From Onchocerca volvulus (lineage: Eukaryota > Nematoda > Chromadorea > Rhabditida > Onchocercidae), in contig HG738138.1 in NCBI GenBank assembly GCA_000499405.2, positions 7,128,888 to 7,192,887 of the forward strand: 64,000 nt of DNA, given 5' to 3'. This document shows positions 31,201 to 42,951 of the stretch, piece by piece. The position numbers and the translations under genes are program-made. The notes under the pieces are model-generated. The model saw nothing but the letters and a program-made list of their open reading frames with translations, had not been told where the DNA came from and did not search any database. The first letter of the stretch is position 1, and every line of letters starts with the position of its first letter.

Positions 31201-31258
31201 TGTAACGCCAGTCCTCCTCCTCTTCCAGAGAAGCTTCTTCATTCATTTCTTTTGACAT
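28228..31258 (-). CDS. unc-24: UNC-24, stomatin/PHB domain fused to SCP2 lipid-transfer domain (STOML1 type)
   Basis: UNC-24/STOML1 proteins organise membrane lipids and channels. In C. elegans UNC-24 partners with stomatins and mechanosensory DEG/ENaC channels. Exons: 31258-31118, 30751-30587, 30269-30066, 29634-29479, 29141-29028, 28764-28228; 438 aa from the chosen Met. Order: polar acidic N-terminus (about 1-70); a membrane-inserting hydrophobic hairpin (about 78-100) rich in Phe and Leu; a stomatin/PHB domain beginning NFERLVVLRLGRAQ and running through VDLRVNAFNVPP, a RILSIATLNRLV segment and WGVEITKVEL; then a charged Gln-rich linker and a C-terminal SCP2 domain (about residues 320-438) with CTGFGDFYVDLKSG and ADVTFWLNR. 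The start is set at MSKEMNEE because it gives a length near the family's. The frame is open further upstream to an acceptor at about 31425, so a longer N-terminus is possible. Confidence 0.93.
30921..30977. repeat. Short tandem repeat in unc-24 intron 1
   Basis: About five imperfect head-to-tail copies of an 11-12 base unit of the type CTGAGTTTAAC lie in the intron between exons 31118-31258 and 30587-30751. Confidence 0.85.
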
Positions 31259-32405
31259 ATTTCCTGGATTTTTCAGACCGATCCGTAAATCAGGATAAAA
31301 GTTATTTAAAGGGACTTGTATAGATGGATTCAACAATATCAGTGAGGAACATTTTCCAGCGATCAATAGCAGTACGCCAGCAACTGCACTGCCTCGACGA
31401 CTACTCGTGTCTCGAGCAACTAACGGCTAAAATAAATGCTTATATGCTGGTTGCATTAGAGAAAATCGACCTGCAGCATAACTAGATGGAATTCAGTTAA
31501 TCTGAAGTTCAGCAAGCATACTGCTGTCAAAGCTGTTAAAAGTTTCCGAAGTTGATCAGAATGTCAAACTAATCAAAACGATAATTCCTTGACAACTTCA
31601 ACCGCTACGTTTGATTTCAATGTTAACTACTAACAGCATACGTTTAATCGATATTTTTGATTAAGAAACAAATGATACCCAATAAAATAACATGATGAGT
31701 TACTGAATTTTATTTTTGAAATTTTAAAACAAAGAAAAAAGAGAAAGAGAATAACAGAGAGATTCTCTAGGCAATATTCTAAGAGAACTGATCCAAAAAG
31801 AAAAAAACAACTTGAAATAAATGCAACTGTTATGTTCTGGAGTAATAAATTTATTTAACTTCAATATGTAGCTTAAGTCTGCGCAATTACACTACACTCT
31901 AAATAGGAATTATCGATATTTGATTTGTTGTTTATAAACTTGAATTCTCGGCAATCATATTTCGTTTATCGCTTCCAGGTGGTGTTCCTTGTTTTCTGTT
32001 TTCGAAAAAGACCTGAAGCAGTCGTGCAGTAGAATATATCTACATATGTTAAGCATTTATGCTCATAAATTAATCAGGAGATTAGAGCACGTGTTAAATA
32101 GCCGGCGGAGCCCTAACCCACATGTGCAGGAGCGCCAAGAGTCAGGCTACAAGACAAAGTCATCGGTCGTTTAATAAGTCAACGAAAGATTTAAACGACA
32201 CGTGTTAAGCTTCATTTTGGAATTATTACTTGACCTTGTCCTGGGCTGTAGCAGCCCACAAAGCAAAGGTACTGGAATCAAATAGTTAAAAAATCGTTGT
32301 GTTATTGGTCTAGATAATTCCCATGAAATCAAATTTAAATCACCAGGAAAAGAATTATAGATTTTAAATTAGGATTTAATTAGGAGCAAAAACATATTAT
32401 TTAAT
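31259..32405. other. unc-24 upstream region
   Basis: 1.15 kb between the MSP-domain gene and unc-24. The first 165 bases (to about 31425, at a TTTTAG acceptor on the minus strand) are open in the unc-24 frame and may be 5' UTR or coding. The rest is AT-rich, with no conserved exon seen. Confidence 0.4.
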
Positions 32406-33027
32406 TTATACTTTCATCCTAAGTTCTCCTTGTGGAGGTCCATAATGTTCAGCCCAAGCGCCAATACATGTTGCTCCTTCTGGTGCTGGTATATGATAAA
32501 TAGCAAAGTAATGTCTGTTAGATTCCGGTACTTGATTGTTCATGCAACTACAAAAATCTATTATTAAGCCTTGGCACAATTTGACCGGTTTATTTCCAGA
32601 TTTGTTGTACAGAAAAAAACGCCACCATCACTTTTTGACGATGGAGGCATTTTTTCTTTTCAAATATTTAAATATTTAAAAGCATTTAAAGTGGTCGTAA
32701 ATTAAAAAACAATTTCGATTTTAATAATAGACAGGTACTCAGTTGGACATGATTTTCATTTTTTCCGAGTAAAATCTGAAAAGCTGCATCTATTAGGCAA
32801 CGATTTTTTTCTCAGTCAATATCAGGATAATGAACATGAAAGTTGCTGAACCTGTAAGTAATGTCAATGTCAATAGTCTGCCCAAACTCGAGTATTCCTG
32901 TGGCGGGTCTTATGTGAAATAAATCATTCCTTGTGCATTTAACTTTAAATGCTTGTCGTGAATCGCTTTCATTTGTTAGCTTTATAATAGTATGTATTTC
33001 ACCCGTAACATTCCCAACAAATATGAG
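32406..33027 (-). CDS. MSP-domain protein (first exon not identified)
   Basis: Two exons are read: 33027-32852 and 32547-32406, joined in phase 2, giving 105 visible residues and a TAA stop. The fold is the immunoglobulin-like major sperm protein/VAP domain. LIFVGNVTGEIHTIIKLTN gives the first strands, AFKVKCTRNDLFHIRPATGILEFGQT is the core motif (compare FKVKTT...Y.V.P..G), and YHIPAPEGATC matches the late strand. In nematodes small single-domain proteins of this sort are mostly sperm cytoskeletal or signalling proteins; broader VAP-like roles are possible. The upstream acceptor of exon 33027 is phase 0, so a short first exon with the start Met and the leading Pro-rich strand should lie 5' of 33030. 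I could not place it confidently. The Trp-Ala-Glu-His near the C-terminus is not a feature I recognise from the abundant MSPs. Confidence 0.78.
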
Positions 33028-35998
33028 CTAAAAAACCGTTTCCGTAAGATTCAATTATTGAGTGTAAGTCTGATTTTTGAGTAATTTCTTTCATTGCTAT
33101 CATTTTCTAATGATAAATAATGATAAAAAACGAAAAAAAAAGAAGCGGATTACTTTATCTCTTGGTTCTATCCTGAGTAAAAAATTACGCTCTCTCACTC
33201 TACTGGGGAATTTCATTCTATTCCATAAGACAAATTTTGCTCTCGTCACACTTTTCCTTCAATTTAAAAACTAACAATGAAGTGAAGTTGTTCGTTTTCC
33301 TGCATTTATTTTTGCGAGAAACAAATTGAGAATTCATGCAATAAAACCAAATTTTTTTCTTATGAATTTTCGGCGAATTTTTTCCTTTCTTTCTAGGCAA
33401 AACTTGGAATGAATGAAAAAACGAATTGTGAATTATTAGAATGGTATGAAGTGACGATGGATGGCAGTCACCGCAGTTACAACTGTTTGTTAGAAGCAGT
33501 GCATGTAGTCCAGAATTTTCGAATACAGTAAATGTAATTCCAGCAACTTTTAAAGGTAGCATCGCAAATTTAATGTCCAAATTTAATGTATTTGTTTGTT
33601 AAACGTAGTCATTAATTTCAAGATGAGTACAAGTTGACTGCATTACCGCAAAAACGAAAAAAGTTATCTAGCCATTTACTTATTTTTTTTCACTGACTTT
33701 CGAAAGAACTTTTAAAAATCTTTTAAATCCTTGGGTGCAAAAATTATCAAATAAATTACTCTAAATGTAGAAAACTGCTTACGTCGGAAAAATAATGATT
33801 TACTTTTACTTGATAATTTGCCAGAAATGTTGTGGCATGAAATGAGTTGTAAATTAAACCACTTAAAATCGTTTTGATTTTTACGAAAAGCTGAATACGA
33901 CTTTCAAGAATCAGCAAAGTCAATAACTATGTACCAAAATAACAAATAATTGCCAACTGAGAAGATAATGACAGAAATAATTCATAATATGCAAATTATT
34001 TTTCAATATATGTATTAACAGTTAATGACGTTCAATACTCCTGTTCTCGTAAATTTGCATGACTTTCTTTATTTGGAATCTTAATTTTTTTCCATAAAAA
34101 CGTTAACATTTGCAAAAGTTGCTTCCTTCTGCGAATAAATGCTGCACATTGGACTAAAATTAGATTATCTGCGAGGGCCTACTACTCTTATCGATATTAG
34201 CCGATCTCTCAAAGTTTTTTTTTATTTTTTATTTTGTTATGTGAATGGAATTTCTACACAGCAAAGCATACAACCCATAATCTTCCAGTTTGACTCTCGA
34301 TTTTGACCCCGTGTCATCATTATTTTGATTCAACTTTGTCGACAAATCAGCCAGTTCCGATTAGGTGTAGTATAAACTTAACGACAAAGGGATTTTTTCT
34401 TTCCTAGTCCCCTTATTTTAACAAGCCTTTCTAGCTCGTCACTATTCCGATACGAGAAGCCGAAAAAATTTTTTAAGAAGGTGTGTATAGAGATTTCATT
34501 TTTTTGAAGATTTCCTATGATAAGGCCACCTTGCTATGAAATCTAAGGTTTCAATTTGACAAAATTATGCTTCACTTTTTAGCATAGAGCCTCTGCTAAA
34601 GTATTCAAATATCATTTGGATGCAGGGAAACACATTTTGTTGTATCCATCACAACCAAAGAAAGGAACTAGAAAAATCTTGTTTCATTTTTCTAGAAAGT
34701 TCGAGTTGCTCATGTATTACTTCCAATATCACTACTAGTTAGTCAAATTGCCAGATGCTTTTGATATTATATCAGATAATGGAGTGGCTAAGTATAAAAA
34801 AGTTGCAAGAAAAAGCATAACTTTATTTCACTGATACATTTTAATGAACAAAGAAGTTAAAAAACTGCACTTGCAGATTAAGCTTTCCTGAAAACAGGCA
34901 CTTGCAGAATAAGCTTTCCTGAAAACAGGTTCTGCACTTGCAGAATAAGCTTACCTGTTTTCAGGACCTCAGATTTCCATTTTTTTTGGAGGTGGTTGAA
35001 GATTTTTATTGTTGAGTAAGTGAGTCCAGTAAGTGAGTCAATGTTATCTTGTGAGTATTTCATGTTAGGCGATCTTTACCTTTTTCAATTTCATTCTTTC
35101 TAAGACACATTGCTTTTTATTCTTGTTTCGTAATCAAGTGCTCTCGTTGATTACAAATTAGCATTTCGTTCGGAATTTCTTGAACAAACCTGATAGCTGA
35201 TTACAATCCGTAGCTAGCTGTATATTATATCTGCGTATCAACCTTCTGAAAAAGGTTCGCAATGCTTATTACCAAATCCCTGTGCTTAATTCAAATCGCT
35301 AATTGGCTTCCTATTGATAGTAATTATTCGTTTAAATGATATAATTTTCATTTATAAAATAAGAGACTACCCTGAAATTGTGATTTTCAGGATTTTTTTT
35401 TTTTTGAATTGATATTCAAATCGATGAATTCAAATTTATTTCACTTCATCTACAGAATGCATTAATTTATTAATTCCATTTTATTGATTATTCTTCGAAA
35501 TATTAATGAGCAGAAACTACAATGTTCACTGATCGAAAGCATTCCATTCATGTGAAGTTCACTTATTTGATGAAAGAAGTGACCTTTATCTTTTATCAAA
35601 TCTCTCCGTGAAAATAGGATGCCGACTAAATTTCCAAAATCCCAAATCATTAGTTTGTATAACTGTTACAATATTTATATTGCAGCTAATGTTTCTATAA
35701 TAATAATAAGACCATTTATAGCACTTTCATATTTTTCAAATTGCAATCTGAGATCTGCTTGATTTACAAATTGCAAAAATAGCACTTGCAAGATTGTATG
35801 TGCAAATAAACGAACTGTTCTCTAGTGCAAAAGAAGGGAAATTTAAGTTCTAAATGGAATTCAAACTTGACAAAGAGTTTGGATTGCATTTTATTATTCT
35901 TCCTGTAAATCAGAATGAAATATTCTAATGGAATTTACGTGACTATTTTATTAATAGTAGACCATTCCTCGTGTTACTCCACCCTCATTTCCTTTAAA
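33028..35998. other. Intergenic, no recognised gene
   Basis: It should contain the missing first exon and promoter of the MSP-domain gene. Frames at 33077-33274 (+) and 33218-33580 (-) are AT-biased and lack motifs. A small repeat cluster lies at 34867-34965. Confidence 0.4.
34867..34965. repeat. Three-copy 31-32-bp repeat, third copy with inverted core
   Basis: Copies begin with GCACTTGCAG at 34867, 34898 and 34934. Copies 1 and 2 end in CCTGAAAACAGG. Copy 3 ends in CCTGTTTTCAGG, its exact reverse complement, so the last part can pair with either earlier copy. Confidence 0.85.
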
Positions 35999-36163
35999 TT
36001 ACGGAAAAGGAGCCGAAATTGAAACTCTTCTGTAAGAATCCGGAACAGGAAGTCCCAGATCTTCATTAAGAACCAATAAATATAAAGTGCAGAAAAGAAG
36101 AGACGCTAGGATGAAGAGAGTGAAAAGGAGTAGATTTGGCAAACAGTTCTGCTGAGCAATCAT
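35999..36163 (-). CDS. Possible small single-pass membrane protein (54 aa)
   Basis: A 54-codon frame on the minus strand begins ATG shortly downstream of a TTATCAG acceptor, which could serve cis- or trans-splicing. It encodes a short polar N-terminus, a strongly hydrophobic helix (LLLFTLFILASLLFCTLYLL, about residues 10-29), and a polar tail with DLGLPVPDSYRRVSISAPFP that is less AT-biased than random frames here. I recognise no family. It could equally be the last exon of a longer gene or an accidental frame. Confidence 0.3.
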   Translation of the reverse strand: MIAQQNCLPNLLLFTLFILASLLFCTLYLLVLNEDLGLPVPDSYRRVSISAPFP

Positions 36164-38819
36164 TTGGAAGATGTAATAAACTGATAAGCGCAAAATCAGA
36201 AAGGCAACAATGTCATCAGGTCCGTTTCATATTTCCATATCGCGCAATATCTCCCTCGTCGCAACGTCTCGCTAGTAAACTTCATTTCACTTTCTCTGTG
36301 CAGTTAACTTTTTTCTTGAAATTGATAATAAAGATAGCCAAGTTTAGGAATTCTTGTTATTATATTTCTTTTTCTAAGAAATAGTGGAATTTGTTGAAAA
36401 GAACGCATCGAAATAATCTGCAATTCAGTTTTTTTTTGTCTGTTTTTCAAAATTAGTCACAGTTCCAAAACTGTCTTGCGTCAGAAATCATAAGTATTAG
36501 GCAACATTCGGTAGCTCATAACTTAAGAAAGTTCACTTTTTATTATCCATAAAATTACGAAATTTTTTGTCAAACAAAAATAAATACACTAACTTTCGTA
36601 AATTAACAATTTATGGTTCATAGTTTCCTTTGTTGCCTTTCATAGACTTCTTAACTTTTCACCAACTTTTTTCGGGTAACGTAATGTCTTAATTATCTGT
36701 ATGATTATTTCTATGAACAATTAAAATATTTTTGTTTGGTGGAGAGAATTCAACTTGCATTGAACTTATGAACAAAAATCCAAAAAAAATGAAAAATTGC
36801 CACAATATCGAATGCTTCATCTTGATAATTTCAAGTTGCGGAAATTAAAAATCATGGAAAGATTTCTATTAAACTTGGTGATTGAAGTCATTTTTGCAAC
36901 TATTCTGTTATATTTAATTCATAATGATAAGCAATATTATTATTGTTCACATAAATTTTCAATGCTGTTTAAATCACATCATCTGTTGATCAAGCAAGAA
37001 GAAACAACCAGCAAGACTTGTAATTTTAAAAAGAAAAATGGCGTCAAGAGCTGAAGGAAGTAACGGGTAGCCAAGATAAAAAATGACTTTTAGGAAGATG
37101 CGATCTGAACAGTAAAGCTGTCTCAAGTTTGATTTATTGCATCAGACAAATGTTTGCACTGTTTTGCAACAGAAAGCATTATATCCGAATCAGAATTTAT
37201 TATTCCTTTCGTGCTTGGTTATGTAACAAACAGATAACATAGGCAGTAGATTTATTAGACCGATCATTGATTTCATTCTCGTAGTTGCTGTATCAGTAAC
37301 AATGACGCCAATGATCAATTATATTTCCTTTCCTTGCTTTTAATACTTTATTGAGCATTTATATTTCAATTCAAGTTTTCCGTGGATGAAATGATAAAAT
37401 ATACAGAGAATCCAGCAAGCTTTTAAACTCTTTTACTAATAGTATTAATCGGTGATTATAACCGTATCGGAGTTTCATTTTTGCTTTTCGTTTTATTTAT
37501 TATTTTTAATTTAGCTGATGTCATTGATGTAGGTTGAAAAACGAATAATCAAAATTGAATTTAAAAAAGAAAAAAAAAAAACTATGGCTTTGCTCAGTCG
37601 TCTGTTTGCTACTGCTCCATAGAACGACCGTGCACTAAATTGATGTAAGAGAATTCCTAAATCAACGTCAAACTGGTGGTGTAATAAATGATAACAGATT
37701 TTTTTCATTCAGTATAATAGACTGTTTATCTTGCGAAAAAATGTGTGGGTGACAAGTGGCATCATTTTTATTAGTTGTTATTTTTGCGTAAAGATGCTAT
37801 TGCTTAGAGATTTTGATATGTTCAGGAATATTCCAGAAAAATTATTGTCAGCATTCTTGATAATATTTTTTATTTTTCTCTGTTAAGAAGTCCTTCGTGA
37901 TTAATATTGTATCTGTCGGCATAGATTATTTCAAATAGTTGTCTTTACTGATCGAGATTTCTTGCAGCAATACATAATCACACCTCAAGTTAAATAGTTG
38001 TCATAACTCATCTTCACAACTAGTGCTACTTCTAATTCTCAATGTCCCGCTTTACTAATCACGCAAAACAAGTCCTTTTCTCTTCAATTTGAAACATTTT
38101 TCCATTGATCATTATTTTATTTGAATTCAAATATAAAATGAAGTATTCCATCAAACAATGGTAATAAAAGCAGTTTGTTCTCTTGTCATCCAATTTGCCC
38201 AATCGATATGAACAATTATTTCAAAATGAAATTCATAGAAGTCAATGAATATATGGTCATTTACATGGATCCATATAAGTCACTCCATACTTTTCCTTGA
38301 TTCATCTCGTCTAATTCATAAAACTTAGGTAACATGAAGTATCACTTACTACGATTCCAGTCCTACTTTCTTTCATAGCTTCCTCTTTTTTTCTAGACCT
38401 TAAAATTTCCGCAAAGTAAGACGTTTTTTGATTGATATACCATTCTGGTTTTACTTTCATGTTGTGCAGAAACAATTAATACTAAAGTATTTCATATTCC
38501 TTCCTAATAACTGATAAAATACTTTTGCCTTCTCAAATTAATTGTTTAAATCAGTTAAAAAATATTTGAAAAAAAGCTTCCATTATTATAAGCAATAAAT
38601 TTAGTGATTGCACATCGAAGGTAAAAATGAAATCGGGTATTAACTGAATTGTAATGCAGAAAAATTCACTCTTTCAAAATGATGAAACCAATGAACTCAT
38701 TTTCAAGACATCGGTCAACTATAAGAATAAATCTGTTTAGAGTAATTGAACTACCATTACACAGCTTAATTAATTAATTTTTTCTAATTAGTTTTTTCTG
38801 GTTTCCAATTCAAAGTACC

Positions 38820-38885
38820 ATGAGATTTTTGTTTGGGTTTTTTATTTACAACATGAGATTTTTGCTTCGGTTTTTTATTTGCAAC
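38820..38885 (+). repeat. 33-bp tandem repeat, two copies
   Basis: 38820-38852 and 38853-38885 are near-identical (three mismatches by eye). Each starts with ATG, and in frame they encode an 11-residue Phe-rich hydrophobic repeat at the start of a 77-codon frame (38820-39053). That frame has no recognised motif, and I treat it as a repeat, not a gene. Confidence 0.85.
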
Positions 38886-39972
38886 TTAAAAAAGTTTCTG
38901 TTAATTTTCGTAGTGCCATTTATTTATAGCATAAAATCCATGCATTCATCAAATCTGTTTGTATCTTCTAAGAAAAAACTGGAAACTACTGGAAGCAGGA
39001 AACCCATTGCTCAAGGCAATGAAAATCTTGCCTTGAAATTCTGCAAAAGTTAGGGCTTTATAGGAATTTTAGGGCATTCTTGAAATGAATAACTGCCAGT
39101 TTAAGCAACCTTCGCATTAAATTCAAACTGAAACTTTTTAATCATGTTCCTACGTGATAATTAATTGCCCCAAAAATTCATGTATTTTGCTGTGTTTTTA
39201 TGAGCACCACCATGTTGCTTTTGCTTATCTTACCTGCATCGCAACTGACTTGTGTTTTATTGACAAATTTCCTTTCAGTTTTTATTTTTGTCTTCTTTTT
39301 TCTTGTCCTTTAATTTATCTTAGTTAGTTGTAAAGGCCATTTGTGATTTAGCGAGCAAATGTCAATACTGAATCATCCAATACTACTGAATCCAAAATTA
39401 AATGTGATGACGTATAATCACGAATTGATTTTTATTACAGAAATAAATCAAGGGGATTAGGATTACTATTATATGAAATAAGGAATTCATTTCAGGCACG
39501 GATAAGTGGGACAAATTAATGGTATGAAAAAAAAGGCTTGTGTCGAAATAATAAGCGCTTTCAAATTTAAAGTCAAGTAGAAATCATGATTTACAAAGCT
39601 TTTATATGACTTTATATGTACAAATTCTCGATAACTCTATACGAAGTTTCGTTTGAAAGAAAGCTTTCTTTATGGATCTCAGCTCAATCATCCCATTGCA
39701 AGGAAATTATCAGATTTAGCATTTAATACGAAAATATCACTCAACTGCTAACTACTCAATTACTTTTCTAATTCTATTCAGTTTCTGCAATGGCATATTC
39801 TGTTGATTGCTGGTCAATCTTCGGGAACTATACTGGTGCAATTAAATAGCTGAGAAACATGTCAAGTTCAGAAAGAAGAATACCTGACATGAGTACAGTA
39901 TAAATGTAAGCTGGAGACAATATGTGGATCGCTGCATTTATAATTTCTTGGAAGCAATCTTATTTCTTCCAT

Positions 39973-40010
39973 ACATTCATTCATCCATCCATCCATCTAT
40001 CTATCTATTC
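39973..40010. repeat. Tetranucleotide microsatellite
   Basis: Consecutive CATT, CATC and CTAT tetranucleotide units form a short pure tract. Confidence 0.9.
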
Positions 40011-40431
40011 TTGCTTCATTTCCAACTGTCTCTACTGTTGGAGCAGAAAGTTTCTCCCAACTGTTCGATCAATGAAATAATCAATCTTTTCAGGCGAGCA
40101 AGTGAGAAAAGAATCATCAATCTTAGCAATCTGAGAACTTCCACGACTGGGCATCGGACCAAAACATTTTTCCCCTCCCCACATCCCGCCCTTCTATTCA
40201 GCCTTTTCAACTTGATCATATGTTGATCCATTGCTGCGCTTCATCCATACTTTTTCATTTTTCATATTTTTTTCATTATAACTCTTCAATTAACCATTTC
40301 AATCTCAGAGAACAGATTAGTTTTAAATTTTTAGTGATAAACCATCTAAGATATGTAATATGTAGCTTCAGTAAGGATTGTTGCTCTTGCGAACACCACA
40401 ACAATGATTAATAGTATTAGCACTTATCTGA

Positions 40432-40454
40432 CATATATATATATATATATATAT
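40432..40454. repeat. TA microsatellite
   Basis: Uninterrupted TA dinucleotide run in intergenic DNA. Confidence 0.95.
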
Positions 40455-41929
40455 CCTTGCACTTATTCAATAGAAGTTGTATGAATGTGAGTCGAATATT
40501 CGACAATTCGCATTGAATATGATGATAACATTGTCCATTGTCTTTGAGTGAGCACTATGATCCATCATCTGGTAGTGATTGTATATCAGAAGTCAAACGT
40601 ATAGACCGCTTCATGAAATTTTATATCGATAAGAAAACTATGATAAATGGCAAAAGTTGAACTTTTCGTTCTTGTTTTTCACATTAATTTATTTGCACAG
40701 AATATAAATAATTATAAAATATTACGAGGAACAATTTTCCATTAACTCAGAAAGAATGAGTGATGGGTATGGCCTCACCAATTACGACGCTTTCGTCTGA
40801 TAACTCGAAAATCCTCAAATTCTCGTCATCATTATTTAACTCCGGAATCCTCATCATGAATATCTAACTCCAAAATTCTCGTCATCAACACCTGGCTGCT
40901 TTGCTTATGTGAATAATGTTCCCACTCTTCCTGTCCCTTACCACTTATTTCCCTCCATTTATCTTTGTGTCTCTCGTATTGTCTGCTACTCTGCTTCGTT
41001 TGTCTATTTGATTTCAAGTTCAAAATTCAACAAATCTTTGTCCGGAACATCAGGAAAAACAGCGCGCTTAACTGTCACAAACATCAAAACTCTAGAACCT
41101 ATAACTCCATGCGATGAACACTTTGTGCAAATTGAATCATTTGAAACGCAAAATATTTCGGAAAAATTTCGCTCATCAAAATTTAATTAAAGGAAAAAAG
41201 CCACAAGTCGTAAAATATCCCTTTTTTCCCGATGGATTTTCTGCAAAGGATTCTTTCAACGATGAAATATGTCAGATGTACTATTTGAAAAATTGAAAGA
41301 GCATAATGTGAAAATAAACTCCTTCATTTTGTCAACAAAGCATGTTATATGTAGTGATATCTTCACATTAAAAAGTCTTGGGAATAACTTGTGTTTCATG
41401 AAATGTGACTGAATAGTATTGAAAATAAGTGGAATAGTTTGAAGGATTAGACAGAAATATGATTTATAATCAATGGGAAATAGTCTGCTGAAATATGTTT
41501 CGGATACCGATGGAGGATCACAATGTACATATCAAGTGAAGTGTTTGAGTGATAGCAAATTTTGGCTATATTAATCGAGAATTCAAAATTTGCTACTTGG
41601 GCCCACACAATTTACATTAACACTCGAGAAAGCGTAAATGTCTTCTCTGGTCTATTAATGAATAATTTGCATTATACTGAAATACAGTATAAGAAAATGA
41701 ACGCAAAAGTTGAATTTGTATCGTTTTTGTCATTTTTCTCGAATTTAGCTGAATTTTGAATCAAAAAATGAAAGCTTAGATTATTGCATAACGATTATAA
41801 AACAAATATATATATAGATTTTTTTGTCTATATATATACATTTGTTATATATATGGACAAAAAAAATGAACGCAAAAGTTGAATATATCTCTATATATAT
41901 ATAGAAATATAGATACAGATTATTTCCCA

Positions 41930-41983
41930 TATATTATATATATATATATATATATACATATATATATTATGTACATATTTTTT

Positions 41984-42021
<38 letters not shown>
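41930..42021. repeat. Long interrupted TA-repeat tract
   Basis: Two TA runs separated by a short T-rich segment (about 41970-41990), within a broader TA-rich zone beginning near 41805. Confidence 0.95.
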
Positions 42022-42023
<2 letters not shown>

Positions 42024-42951
42024 TGATGGTGAGTTCAAGCTAAACTCCATCAGACCCATTTATCATTACTTCAGCAAATGTTCTGCTTTGGTGCTGCAGT
42101 TTCTCGCTTCTTCCCTCCATATTTCACTGTTTTTATATTAAGCTTTCTCATTTTCAGTTTACGCTCATTTCTATCTATAATGCATATTTTTGAATGAATG
42201 TTTATCAAGAGGAAAACTTCGAGTTTATTATTTGAAATTCAAATTATCATATTGTATCAGTAATAATTTCAACTTTTCGATCAAATGTTCAAAATTCACC
42301 TAGATAGTAGACGTTGTGATTATTGCAGTTTTTGATTTCAGGCATTCCTGATTATGCTTTTCATTTTCTTGCAACAATTTCAAATTTTTCAATGATATTA
42401 TAGCATCGGTCAATACTTGTTTTCAGTCCTTACAGTCATTATATATATTTATATATATGTTACTACAAATTTTCTAGTAGGCATATAAGAATTAATATGG
42501 AAATAATTATTTTTCTAAATTAGAAATTTGGTGAAATAAGGTATGGAATTCAAAATTTATTAACAACAGGGAGCAAATGAGCATCAGAAATATGGTGTTA
42601 AAGTTAGTGCAAAATCTGAAATTTTTTAAATAAATAGCAGCCAATTAACGGAACTATCCAGTTATTCTAAATAATTATCATTCGTGCAATGTGACATCTT
42701 TTCAGTGATTGCAGAATTATATTCAGAATTTTATTAGTGCAGAACTATATTCAAAACTTAATAGAAAAATTAAATTTCAAATATGTGTTCAAATATTCGA
42801 TAAAATTTTTGCTCATCAATTGTTAGGTTCAATTAATTAAGAATTAATCACTTTATTTGAAAGACGTCAGTTTTTCCACGCGATATCCTAATAATTAAGA
42901 CATTACTCGCGCTGTTCAAACAGATAGTTCAATTCTGAAGTGCACTTTCAG

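Larger units (their letters stand above)
36164..42951. other. Gene-poor region upstream of the Wnt gene
   Basis: About 6.8 kb with no conserved exon recognised on either strand. Contents: a 33-bp in-frame tandem repeat (38820-38885), a tetranucleotide CATT/CATC/CTAT microsatellite (39973-40010), TA runs (40432-40454 and 41930-42021), and a duplicated 22-mer (41694-41715 and 41863-41884). The end nearest 42951 presumably holds the Wnt promoter; no specific element was identified. Confidence 0.5.

Noticed and set aside
33218..33580. 120-codon minus frame as the missing MSP first exon
   Set aside because: Sequence does not resemble the start of an MSP domain and no phase-0 donor was found in a suitable place.
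40016..40231. Overlapping frames on both strands near the CATC microsatellite
   Set aside because: No domain, and the openness is explained by local repeat composition.
40909..41190. 93-codon frame with a hydrophobic start
   Set aside because: No acceptor or donor pattern and no recognised motif. Insufficient support.
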